Origin: Candidatus Methylomirabilota bacterium
Lineage (GTDB): Bacteria > Methylomirabilota > Methylomirabilia > Methylomirabilales > Methylomirabilaceae
DNA: 64,000 nucleotides
Direction: 5' to 3'
NCBI GenBank assembly: GCA_016207095.1
Contig: JACQQF010000046.1
Coordinates: 1-64,000, forward strand
A program made the position numbers and the translations under genes. Shown in pieces: positions 57,185 through 64,000 of this stretch. The first letter of the stretch is position 1; each line of letters starts with the position of its first letter. The notes under the pieces are model-generated. The model ran no database searches, had not been told where the DNA came from, and was given only the letters and a program-made list of their open reading frames with translations.

Positions 57185-57583
57185 ATGAACACGACATTGC
57201 GCCTCATCGTGCTCTCCGTTGCCCTGTGCATGGCACTCCCTGCTCAGGCCGCGGGCGAAGAGTTGACGAAATCGACGCCGGGGCAAAAGGCCCTGAGGGG
57301 CGCCACCAACCTCTCCCTCGGCCTGGTGCTTGAGTTACCCAGGACGATCTACTACGAGACGAAGGAGCAGGGTCCACTCCGAGGGATCCCCGCCGGCTTC
57401 CTCGCCGGTTTCGGCTTGGGGCTGATGCGAACCGCGGTCGGGGCCTACGAGCTCCTCACCTTTCCAATCGCGCTCCCCGACGATTACAAGCCGATTCTCA
57501 GCCCTCAGTTCCCCTTCGAGCAGGGCCGTACGAAGGTGTCGCCTGCCCTGATCGAGCGCCCGAAAGAGGCCACCCAGCCTTAG
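57185..57583 (+). CDS. TIGR04073-type exosortase-associated protein
   Basis: A 132-residue exported protein: signal peptide ending PAQAA, then LRGATNLSLGLVLELPRTIY, KEQGPLRGIPAGFLAGFGLG, VGAYELLTFPIALPDDYKPI and LSPQFPFE. This N-x-x-x-G-x-x-ELP plus YELLTFP layout is the TIGR04073 family, noted in genomes with exosortase systems. No exosortase is visible in this window. ATG 57185. Confidence 0.7.
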   Translation: MNTTLRLIVLSVALCMALPAQAAGEELTKSTPGQKALRGATNLSLGLVLELPRTIYYETKEQGPLRGIPAGFLAGFGLGLMRTAVGAYELLTFPIALPDDYKPILSPQFPFEQGRTKVSPALIERPKEATQP

Positions 57584-57733
57584 CGTCATGACTCTTGGGT
57601 GCCCCGCCATGGTACCCCAGATTTCACCACGTTTCTCCCGTTCCGCCCCTTGACCCCTGACGTTCGAATACCTATACTGAGACAACAGCAAGTTTTCTAA
57701 TCTTCTAAGTGAGATGCTATGGGAGGAGCCGCG

Positions 57734-57982
57734 GTGCCACTGGTCAAGATCAAACAGAAATACCAGGTGACGCTGCCCGCCTCCGTTCGCAAAAAAGTTA
57801 AGGTCGCGGTAGGAGATCTCCTGGAAGCCCGGGTGCGCGGCAAGACAAGCACCCTGACCCCGAAGATGGCCATTGATCGTGATATTGACCTTGCGCTCGA
57901 GGATTTCAAGCGGGGTCGCTTCATCGGCCCATTCCGCACCGCCAAGGCTGCCATCCGCGCCCTCCGCCGCGCGGCAAAATGA
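57734..57982 (+). CDS. AbrB/MazE-type antitoxin
   Basis: About 82 residues. PLVKIKQKYQVTLPASVRKK VKVAVGDLLEARV is a swapped-hairpin AbrB DNA-binding domain, followed by a toxin-binding tail. GTG 57734 follows GGGAGGAG with 6-base spacing; ATG 57719 is the alternative. The stop overlaps the toxin start by ATGA, typical of a type II toxin-antitoxin pair. Confidence 0.75.
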   Translation: MPLVKIKQKYQVTLPASVRKKVKVAVGDLLEARVRGKTSTLTPKMAIDRDIDLALEDFKRGRFIGPFRTAKAAIRALRRAAK

Positions 57983-58223
57983 AGGCGGCGTTCTCCCAAC
58001 GATTCACCCATCAGTACAAAGCCCTCTCCCCTGAGCGCAAGGCCAAGTTCGACAAGCAGCTTGGCTTTCTTTGTCCAACTTGCAGCACCCTTCGCTCCGG
58101 GCTAAGAAGTACGACGAAGCCCGCGATGTCTGGCAGGGGCGCGTGGATGAGGACTACCGCTTCTACTTCAAGATCGAGGGAGACACCTACCGGATCCTCG
58201 CTATTCGCCACCACCCGAAATAG
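57979..58223 (+). pseudogene. RelE/ParE-type toxin with a 1-base frameshift
   Basis: Frame 1 reads KAAFSQRFTHQYKALSPERK AKFDKQLGFL; after about 58068 a second frame continues SNLQHPSLRAKKYDEARDVW QGRVDEDYRFYFKIEGDTYR ILAIRHHPK. Together they form a full RelE-fold toxin (HPSLRxKKxxG/EA-WxxRVxxxYRxxF core). The length between ATG and TAG is one base short of a whole number of codons, so one base was lost in TTTCTTTG. The toxin is probably inactive unless this is a sequencing error. Confidence 0.7.
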
Positions 58224-58379
58224 CCACGCCGGTTCGGCGGCACACGCCAGAGGAGGTTTTGGGACTCGGAAGGGCAGGAGAAGTGCTTAACGAGATCGAA
58301 GAAATGTTAGTCTCAAAATTCGACTGGTCTGCCAGGGACGCGCGCGAGACCATTCCCCCCCATTTCAATACCAGCACCC
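58224..58379. other. Intergenic segment with no supported feature
   Basis: An in-frame GAGGAGG is present near 58250 but no coding frame of note follows. Confidence 0.35.
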
Positions 58380-58411
58380 GAAACAAAAAGGGCCTCAGGA
58401 AACCGAGGCCT
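58380..58411 (-). terminator. Intrinsic terminator read on the minus strand, next to the tRNA-Leu fragment
   Basis: On the minus strand AGGCCTCGG, TTT, CCTGAGGCC is followed by CTTTTTGTTT. It lies just beyond the 3' end of the tRNA-Leu fragment (58434), where the tRNA terminator would be expected. Confidence 0.75.
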
Positions 58412-58433
58412 GCGAGTTCTTGAGTATGTGTTG

Positions 58434-58485
58434 TGCCGAAGCGGGGACTCGAACCCCGATGAGCGCACGCTCACTGCGCCCTGAA
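58434..58485 (-). repeat. 52-bp duplicate of the 3' half of tRNA-Leu (attachment-site-like)
   Basis: Identical to 60403-60454 except for two bases in the variable arm. It covers acceptor 3' strand, T arm, variable arm and the anticodon stem, and stops at the anticodon-loop region. This is the usual footprint left by integration into a tRNA gene. It lacks the encoded CCA (ACA instead) and cannot be a functional tRNA. Confidence 0.8.
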
Positions 58486-58538
58486 GGGGGGGTTGGGCAT
58501 CTCGCACGCCGACACGCATGGTGACCCGAACCTGATAA

Positions 58539-59923
58539 TTATTTGGGCCGCTTTGAGAGCCACGGGGTAAAGTCGATGGTCCCGATTGCGGTGTCGCAGC
58601 TCGGCTGGTTGGGACCTTCCTTGCAGCCCCACCAGTTGTTTTCCGCGTTGACGCTGGTGTCGGGCATACCATCGGCGCCAGTGCCGTTGCGTTTGATCAC
58701 ATTGTTATGAGCGTAGCTGTGGCCTGCCCGCCTCCGCTCGCGCAATCGTTGAAGATGCTAACGAAGAGTTCGCAATGTTGCTCAACATACACGCCGGTGT
58801 TGAAGCGCCGGATCACGTTATCCGTGAACGAAGCCGAGACGTCGTTGGCGCCGAAGCCGAGCCGATCCGTCGAGACGATCACGCCGAAGCTGTTCGATGT
58901 ATCGCTGCTCGATGCGCCGGCGCCGTTCAAATGGTTGTCCGTGAATAGGATCGTCACCGGGTTCCCCTGTCCGAACGCAGCCAGGCCAACCGTGCAGCCG
59001 TGAATCTCGTTGTTTTTCACCACCGGGGCGATGTAGGGTACGAACACCCAGATGCCGTAGCCGTCGGTCTGGCAGTGTGTGACCGTGTTGTCCTGGATCA
59101 GGTCGGCTGTCCCGCCCCCGTCGCCGGCGTTGTCGGTGTGCAGGCCGCTGGCCGAGTGGGTGACCGTGTTGTTCAGGAACTGGATGCCCGTTGAGTGGTT
59201 AGAAGAGATGGCGTCGTTTGCGAAAGACACCTTGTTGTCCTTCATCACGCCGGCCCCACCGAAGTTGAACATCGCGATCGAATTACTGTCTCCCTGGACG
59301 TTGGTTACGGTGTTGTCGTGGAAGTCAAAGGTCCCGCCACTGGAGGCGTAGATGCCCCGCAGGTAGATGTTCTTCATCGTAACGTTGGAGACCGTCAGGT
59401 CATTCCACACGCCTGTGAGATAATTCGTGATGATGCCGTTGCGGGCGTCGAGATCGGCGTCGCCCCGGATGATGCCGCTGGTCAGGCTTGGGTTGTCGCC
59501 GTCGAGGGTGAACCCATCGATGGTCACGTTGTCGGCCTCCACCAAGATGATGTTGCTGGCGGCGCCTCCGCACAGTGACGAGCCGGGACACGGGTTCGCG
59601 TTCGAGATGGCCGGTAAGATCGTCACCTTCTTAGGATCGTCACCGTCTCTGTCTCGATGGTGACCTTCTCTTTTGTCCCGCCCCCTGTGTCTCTCCCCCT
59701 GGAGCGTCACTGATTTGTTGACCACCACGTTCTCGATGTAGGTGCCACCGCCCACGGCGACTGTGTCACCAGGTGTCGCCGCGTTGATCCCGGCCTGGAT
59801 GCTCGCATACGGGCATCCCAACGGGCAAACTGCGACAGTGCCGCCCATAGCAGGAGAGGCTATGAGCGCGAGCGCTCCCGCGACCGTGCCGAGCGCAAAA
59901 CCGAATATGCCGTTTCCCTTCAT
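58539..59923 (-). pseudogene. Secreted parallel beta-helix (NosD/pectate-lyase-like) protein, frameshifted near its end
   Basis: From ATG 59923: signal peptide ending AMGG, CPYASIQAGINAATPGDTVAV, then repeats of DNTVTN/NNTVTH/NEIHG type typical of a right-handed beta-helix. About 398 residues in, the frame breaks near 58713; the other frame continues AHNNVIKRNGTGADGMPDTS, NAENNWWGCKEGP and ends LSKRPK at 58539. The whole is one base short of an integral codon count. An unusual RHRGRDKREGHHRDRDGDDP insertion replaces the usual LQG-x-G turn near residue 77. Probably binds or cleaves a glycan; function unknown. Confidence 0.75.
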
Positions 59924-60399
59924 TTCTTCTCCATTTTCTGGGGAGCTTTTCAGCTCCGCCGAAATAGAGCTGTTATGAAAACGGTACCTCGCAACCTCCG
60001 CGGTTCTTTGCTTCCGAGCGCCACAAACACAACCGCCCTCTCAAGCACACTTACACAAAGTGGAGAACATCAAAATGATGATGGCCGCGATTCACCTCCG
60101 GCAATCGTTGCGCCAAAGGGGTTCATGCCGCTGTTTTCAATCCCTTCAGACCAAAGTCGCTAGCAATCCATTAATTAGCACGATCGTGTCAAGGCCTCAT
60201 TCTTGGCCAAACACTGCAAGAGGTTGCCGCGCGCGGAGCGGACCGCGAGGGGAGCGCACAAGCGCGGCCCTGCGAGGGTGAACAGGGGGACGCGCCAAAG
60301 CGCGTGGATCAAGAGGCGACGGGCATGCCTACGGGCGTACAAGAGGGCATGGGGGTCGTGGGAATTCTGAGGAGTGGGAGCTAAGTATGTGATATGATG
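59924..60399. other. Non-coding part of the tRNA-bounded segment
   Basis: No supported gene. Minus-strand frames read cysteine/arginine-rich text with no family match. It includes the presumed promoter region of the beta-helix gene. Confidence 0.4.
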
Positions 60400-60486
60400 T
60401 GGTGCCGAAGCGGGGACTCGAACCCCGATGAGCATACGCTCACTGCGCCCTGAACGCAGCGCGTCTACCAATTCCGCCACTTCGGC
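60400..60486 (-). tRNA. tRNA-Leu (anticodon CAG)
   Basis: Read on the minus strand: acceptor GCCGAAG pairs CTTCGGC; D-arm with TTGGTAGACGC; anticodon stem CTGCG/CGCAG around loop TTCAGGG, giving anticodon CAG; a long variable arm TGAGCGTATGCTCA; T-arm GGGGTTCGAGTCCCC; discriminator A and an encoded CCA. Class II tRNA as expected for leucine. Its 3' half is duplicated at 58434-58485. Confidence 0.95.
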
Positions 60487-60568
60487 ATGTGCGGCGCGAA
60501 TAAGGTGCGGAGATTATTTCTAAGGGGTCCACCCCGAAAAGTCAATGAAAAAGCGCGGGGAACGGGTC

Positions 60569-60976
60569 ATGGAGTACGACAACGATCAGATGTGTTTCGT
60601 GTGCGGCAAGCGAAACGGAGACGGCTTGCAGCTTGACTTCGAGCTTGTCGGTGAGGGTGGCATCCGGACCGAGTTCACCCCGGCCAAGCGCTATCAGGGC
60701 TGGAAAGACATCGTTCATGGCGGGATCATCGCCACGATCCTGGATGAAGTCATGGTCAACGCCGCCTACCTTCGTAAGATCGTCGCAGTGAGTGCCAAGC
60801 TGGAGATCAAGCTCCGAAGGCCTGCCGCCGTCGGAGAACGGCTGATTTTCCACGGCCGGATTGTGAGGCAGGGTGCCAAGACGCTCAACGTGAAGGCTTG
60901 GGCCGAGCAGGAGAACGGAGATGTCGTGGCCGAGGCAACCGGCCTCCTGATGAAGGTGGGAGTGTTGAATGGGTGA
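60569..60976 (+). CDS. PaaI-type hotdog thioesterase
   Basis: About 135 residues: MCFVCGKRNGDGLQLDFELV near the start, WKDIVHGGIIATILDEVMVN (active-site region with HGG) and a beta-sheet tail. A generic acyl-CoA thioesterase; substrate unknown. The CFVCG-x-N-xxGL start is common in this subgroup. ATG 60569 chosen; ATG 60545 also open. It overlaps the SAM hydrolase gene by 8 bases. Confidence 0.8.
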   Translation: MEYDNDQMCFVCGKRNGDGLQLDFELVGEGGIRTEFTPAKRYQGWKDIVHGGIIATILDEVMVNAAYLRKIVAVSAKLEIKLRRPAAVGERLIFHGRIVRQGAKTLNVKAWAEQENGDVVAEATGLLMKVGVLNG

Positions 60977-61796
60977 TGACGCGCGCCGGGTCATCACGCT
61001 GCTCACCGACTTCGGAGGGAGCGATCCCTTCGTCGGTGTGATGAAGGGCGTGATTCTCGAGATCAACCCCGACGCAGTCATCGTCGATCTGTATCACGGA
61101 ACGACCGCGCACGACCCTTCAGAGGCCGCGTTCGTCCTGGTCACCTCCTACCGGTACTTTCCCAAAGGGACCATCCATGTTGCCGTGGTCGATCCGGGGG
61201 TTGGTGGGCCGCGCCGGCCGATCCTGGCCACCTGCGACGGCCACCTGTTCGTCGGCCCGGACAACGGTCTGCTTGGCCCGATCGCGGAGAGGGGTGGACC
61301 GTCGAGCGTGCGGGCGATCACGGCTGCCCGGTATTTTCTGCAACCTGTCAGCGCCACGTTTCACGGGCGCGACGTCTTCGCGCCGGTTGCGGGTCATCTC
61401 TCGCTTGGGGCCGAACCGGATCGGTTCGGGCACCCGATCGAGGATTATGTTCGTCTGACACTTCCCCGCCCGTCGCAACGCGGGGCGAGATCGATCACGG
61501 GAGAGATCCTTCACGTCGACCGCTTTGGCAACCTGGTGACCAACATCGCCGGGGGCGACCTCGAGCTCCTGGCCTCGGAACGTCCTATGACGTCGCTGGT
61601 GGTGCAGATCGCGGGCCGCACGGCCCCGATTGTTGCCTACTACGCCCAGGTCGCACCCGGCGCGCCGGGGGCGGTCATCGGCAGCGCCGACTATCTCGAG
61701 ATCTTCGTGCATCAAGGTGACGCCTCTCGGCTCCTTCGCGTAGGTCGAGGAGCCGAGCTGGTGATCAGCAGTGAGAAAGCAGAACCTGGAGCGTGA
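60969..61796 (+). CDS. SAM hydrolase (adenosine-forming; DUF62/SAM hydroxide adenosyltransferase)
   Basis: A 275-residue trimeric-fold enzyme that splits SAM to adenosine and methionine with water. VITLLTDFGGSDPFVGVMKG, DLYHGTTAHDPSEAAFVL, VAVVDPGVGGPRRPIL, VGPDNGLLGP, TFHGRDVFAPVAGHLSLG and HVDRFGNLVTNI are the family blocks. It lacks the extended loop of fluorinase/chlorinase relatives. With metK and ahcY this is the third SAM-handling enzyme in the window. Confidence 0.9.
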   Translation: MGDDARRVITLLTDFGGSDPFVGVMKGVILEINPDAVIVDLYHGTTAHDPSEAAFVLVTSYRYFPKGTIHVAVVDPGVGGPRRPILATCDGHLFVGPDNGLLGPIAERGGPSSVRAITAARYFLQPVSATFHGRDVFAPVAGHLSLGAEPDRFGHPIEDYVRLTLPRPSQRGARSITGEILHVDRFGNLVTNIAGGDLELLASERPMTSLVVQIAGRTAPIVAYYAQVAPGAPGAVIGSADYLEIFVHQGDASRLLRVGRGAELVISSEKAEPGA

Positions 61797-61868
61797 TACC
61801 CCGGCATCGATTCTCCAACCTTCCTCCACACCCCTCTCCGACAAGCTCGCCCTCAGCTTTCTTCTAAA

Positions 61869-62042
61869 CCAGTGTCCCGAGTCAGAAATTCGGACCATAA
61901 TGTTTCCCCTCCCCCTGAGATGGGGGAGGGCTTGGGTGGGGGTGAAGGCGGCAGATGCCTGATACTCACTCACCCTCCCCCACGCCCCCTCCCATCGAGG
62001 GAGGGGGGATTTCTTAAGTGAATTTGCGACTCAGGACACTAG
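61869..62042. mobile_element. MITE-like element, family C: 174-bp near-complete hairpin
   Basis: CCAGTGTCCCGAGTCAGAAA at the left is mirrored by ATTTGCGACTCAGGACACTAG at the right; inside, CCCTCCCCCTGAGATGGGGG and AGGGCTTGGGTGGGGGTGA mirror TCACCCTCCCCCACGCCCCC and TCCCATCGAGGG. The whole unit can fold as one long hairpin. A half copy lies at 255-302. It overlaps family A by its final CTAG. Confidence 0.8.
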
Positions 62043-62145
62043 TGCCGTTCCAACTATTTTCGCCGAATCAGTCAAGCCTCGCTGAAAGCGACATATGTGC
62101 TGCATAGCTCTCTTCCATTAGCCACAACAAGTGGAACGGCACTAG
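62039..62145. mobile_element. MITE-like element, family A, 107 bp
   Basis: CTAGTGCCGTTCCAACTATT at the left, AAGTGGAACGGCACTAG at the right. Partner of the copy at 30033-30140. It directly abuts family C, sharing CTAG (62039-62042), so one element inserted next to the other's target site. Confidence 0.8.
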
Positions 62146-62249
62146 CAGGCGGTCGCGCTGGCCGAAGAGACGAGCGGGGTGTCCTGGGAAGGCCCGTCAC
62201 GCCGCGCCAGGCGGATTGGATGAGACGGCCACGGGGCGTTCGGGCCGCT

Positions 62250-62279
62250 TTGACAATATCCGGAGCAGTGTGGTACGCT
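62250..62279 (+). promoter_or_regulatory. Candidate sigma-70 promoter of the sigma-factor gene
   Basis: TTGACA (62250-62255), 18 bases, TACGCT (62274-62279), 27 bases before the chosen ATG. Confidence 0.4.
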
Positions 62280-62306
62280 GTGTCATCTTGAGAGTGTGGC
62301 GTGACG

Positions 62307-63209
62307 ATGGCGAGTGCATTTAAGCCTGACCACGAGAGGTTGGACAGAGTGGCGAAGGGATCGTTTCCAAGTTTTTACGAAGGGGTGTCAAACGACGCGC
62401 TCGGCGCCTACCTGAAGCGGATCGCTCAGGTTCCGCTCCTCAAGAAGGAGGAGGAGCTTGCCTTAGGCAGGGCGATCCAGCGGGGGGATGAAAAGGCCTT
62501 GAAGCGACTGGTTGAGGCCAACCTCCGCTTCGTGGTCAAGGTGGCGCTCCGCTATCGAGGGTGCGGTCTATCGCTGCTGGATCTCATCAACGACGGGAAC
62601 ATCGGCATGCTCGAGGCGGCGCGCCGTTACTCCCCGGAATATAACGTGAAGTTCATCACCTATGCCGTGTGGTGGATCCGGCAGGCGATCATGCAGGCGT
62701 GTGCCTCGGGCGGAGGGGCGGTGAAGCTTCCGCTCCGCAAGGCCCGCCTCGCATCCCAGGTGAGCGACATCCGCGCCGATCTCTCCCAGCAGTTGCAATC
62801 CACGCCGACCGACTCGGAGGTCGCAGAGGAGCTGGACGTTCCCGCGAGCGACCTGGAGGGGGCATTGCACCGTGGAGGACGGCCGGCATTTCTCAGCGAT
62901 GAGATCGGCCTGGAACAGCGGATTGGGATGGAGTTGTACGAGTCGAGGCAGATTCCTCCCGCTGACTACGAGCTGATCCGAAGCTCATTCCGTGAAGAGG
63001 TGGAGCGGATGCTGGCGAGGCTGCAACCGAGAGAGCGGCTCATTATTGAGCTGCGCTTCGGCTTGGGAGTGGACGATTCGATGACCCTGGAGGGTGTCGG
63101 CAAGCGGCTCCACCTATCACGGGAGCGGGTGCGCCAGATCGAAGAGCGCGCCAAGCAGAAATTGCGGGTGATGGCCAAATCCAGACACCTTAAAGATTAC
63201 TTGAATTAA
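62307..63209 (+). CDS. Sigma-70 family sigma factor, group 2 (RpoS/RpoD-related)
   Basis: About 300 residues with regions 1.2 (LGAYLKRIAQVPLLKKEEEL), 2 (LVEANLRFVVKVALRYRGCG, GNIGMLEAARRYSPEYNVKF, ITYAVWWIRQAIM), 3 (KLPLRKARLASQVSDI, TPTDSEVAEELDVP) and 4 (MLARLQPRERLIIELRFGLG, LEGVGKRLHLSRERVRQIEE). No region 1.1, so an alternative rather than the primary sigma. ATG 62307; GTG 62301 is in frame. It precedes pcm, an order reminiscent of the pcm-nlpD-rpoS neighbourhood of proteobacteria. Confidence 0.88.
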   Translation: MASAFKPDHERLDRVAKGSFPSFYEGVSNDALGAYLKRIAQVPLLKKEEELALGRAIQRGDEKALKRLVEANLRFVVKVALRYRGCGLSLLDLINDGNIGMLEAARRYSPEYNVKFITYAVWWIRQAIMQACASGGGAVKLPLRKARLASQVSDIRADLSQQLQSTPTDSEVAEELDVPASDLEGALHRGGRPAFLSDEIGLEQRIGMELYESRQIPPADYELIRSSFREEVERMLARLQPRERLIIELRFGLGVDDSMTLEGVGKRLHLSRERVRQIEERAKQKLRVMAKSRHLKDYLN

Positions 63210-63289
63210 CTCGTCTAAGTGGTTACAATTAATAGTAAATCTATCGTTCTATTGGAACGTAAGTGACGTGGCCTTGTTCGCGTCAGGAC

Positions 63290-63331
63290 CGACAAGCCCT
63301 GACCCTCCGATGAGGATCGGGGCTTATCTGT
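63290..63331 (+). terminator. Possible terminator after the sigma-factor gene
   Basis: AAGCCCTGACCCTCCGAT and GAGGATCGGGGCTT form an imperfect stem followed by ATCTGTTT. The T-run is weak. Confidence 0.4.
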
Positions 63332-63359
63332 TTCGGCCGGCAGCTCGTGGTGAGAGACG

Positions 63360-64000
63360 GTGAAGGCTGGCATCGTTGCCCCACGATCCCTCTGCTTCGT
63401 CGTCACCTCGCTGTTAAGTCTGATGATTTCAGGGGGATGCATGGCAGGCGGAAATGAGACCGCCGAGGTCGCGCGGCGGCGGATGGTGGAACAGCAACTG
63501 AGGGCGCGAGATATCTTCGATCCGAGGGTCCTCGCGGTCATGGGGAAGGTCCCGCGCCACCTCTTTGTTGAACGCTCTCTGGAGCCATTCGCCTACGAGG
63601 ATCGTCCGCTGTCGATCGGGGAGGGGCAGACTATTTCTCAGCCCTACATCGTCGCGCTCATGACCCAATTGCTCCAGGTCCAGCCATCCCATCGGGTTCT
63701 TGAGGTCGGGACCGGCTCCGGCTACCAGGCGGCCGTGTTGGCCGAGCTGGCCGCCGATGTCTATACGATAGAGATCATTCCGTCACTTGCGGAAGCGGCC
63801 CGTGCCCGCCTGGAGGTCCTGGGGTATCGGAACGTTCATGTCCGGCAGGGGGACGGCTATGAGGGGTGGCGCGAGTTCGCTCCCTATGATGCGATCGTGG
63901 TCACTGCCGGGGCTCCGCAGGTCCCACCTCCGCTGATCGAGCAACTGCGCGAGGGTGGACGGATGGCGATCCCCGTGGGCGGAGCGATGATGACACAGGA
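63360..64000 (+). CDS. pcm: Protein-L-isoaspartate O-methyltransferase, with predicted export signal (3' end cut)
   Basis: The core begins ARRRMVEQQLRARDIFDPRV and shows VPRHLFVERSLEPFAYEDRP, the SAM site VLEVGTGSGYQAAVLAELAA, and LREGGRMAIPVGGAM near the window edge. It repairs isoaspartyl residues with SAM. From GTG 63360 the frame adds KAGIVAPRSLCFVVTSLLSL and MISGGCMAGG, a lipoprotein-type signal with SGGC; ATG 63441 would give the usual cytoplasmic enzyme. The family name is sure; the export signal is inference. The last part lies beyond the window. Confidence 0.85.
   Translation, partial: MKAGIVAPRSLCFVVTSLLSLMISGGCMAGGNETAEVARRRMVEQQLRARDIFDPRVLAVMGKVPRHLFVERSLEPFAYEDRPLSIGEGQTISQPYIVALMTQLLQVQPSHRVLEVGTGSGYQAAVLAELAADVYTIEIIPSLAEAARARLEVLGYRNVHVRQGDGYEGWREFAPYDAIVVTAGAPQVPPPLIEQLREGGRMAIPVGGAMMTQ

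Noticed and set aside
58060-58075. Programmed -1 frameshift in the toxin gene
   Set aside because: The TTTCTTTG context does not form a standard X-XXY-YYZ slippery heptamer and no downstream pseudoknot is apparent; a lost base is simpler.
58434-58485. A second tRNA gene
   Set aside because: Only the 3' half is present and the acceptor and D arms are missing; it is a fragment.

Overview
The window is GC-rich bacterial chromosome from a Gram-negative (LPS-making) organism. It carries Kdo synthesis genes, heptose kinase and heptosyltransferases, MsbA, an O-antigen ligase-like protein, LptF/LptG, and a TonB-dependent B12 receptor. Gene style and content resemble the NC10 lineage (Candidatus Methylomirabilis-like). 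That assignment rests on gene content only and is tentative.

Layout. Positions 1-600 hold the end of an IS481-type element, a truncated long-hairpin repeat and a small MITE-like element. Positions 597-22945 form one long plus-strand envelope polysaccharide/LPS region: glycosyltransferases, a Wzx-type flippase, a methyltransferase, a WcaJ-type initiating transferase, a sugar epimerase, RfaE1, PyrG (CTP), KdsA, MsbA, an O-antigen ligase/polymerase, two family-9 heptosyltransferases and KdsD. Positions 22946-26386 are a scrambled junction: remnants of a GT87-like gene and a GtrA-like gene surround an intact GT22 mannosyltransferase gene and an opposing polyprenol-phosphate-mannose synthase. Positions 26662-29951 carry kdsC, metK and ahcY. 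LptG/LptF run on the minus strand (30137-32546). Positions 32683-41940 are housekeeping: DUF502, comEC, xseAB, ispA, tlyA, nadK and recN. A small sigma-54-type transcription unit encodes a Lys/Ala/Pro-rich secreted protein (42297-42584).

Positions 42650-52151 form a B12 acquisition and salvage regulon under two cobalamin riboswitches: a signal-less BtuF-like protein with CobQ, then BtuB, BtuF, CobB, BtuC and BtuD. A TonB-like protein, an M50 protease, a 59-residue membrane protein not in the supplied gene predictions, a cis-prenyltransferase and three small envelope proteins follow (one of the TIGR04073 exosortase-associated type). Next come an AbrB/RelE-type toxin-antitoxin pair with a broken toxin, and a 2-kb segment bounded by a complete tRNA-Leu and a 52-bp copy of its 3' half that holds a frameshifted beta-helix protein gene. 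The window ends with a thioesterase, a SAM hydrolase, a group-2-like sigma factor and an apparently exported Pcm methyltransferase cut by the edge.

The most unusual content is non-coding. Several small inverted-repeat element families all end in TAGTG and sit next to genes, twice on a TAG stop codon. Intergenic hairpins built from reiterated short words (GTGCGAGGT, AGGGTTTAGGGTAT, GGTCTTGGATC and others) extend into gene ends and into the variable arm of a cobalamin riboswitch. A heptanucleotide tandem repeat lies in frame inside a glycosyltransferase gene. Two close matches to the sigma-54 promoter consensus precede comEC and the Lys-rich secreted protein.
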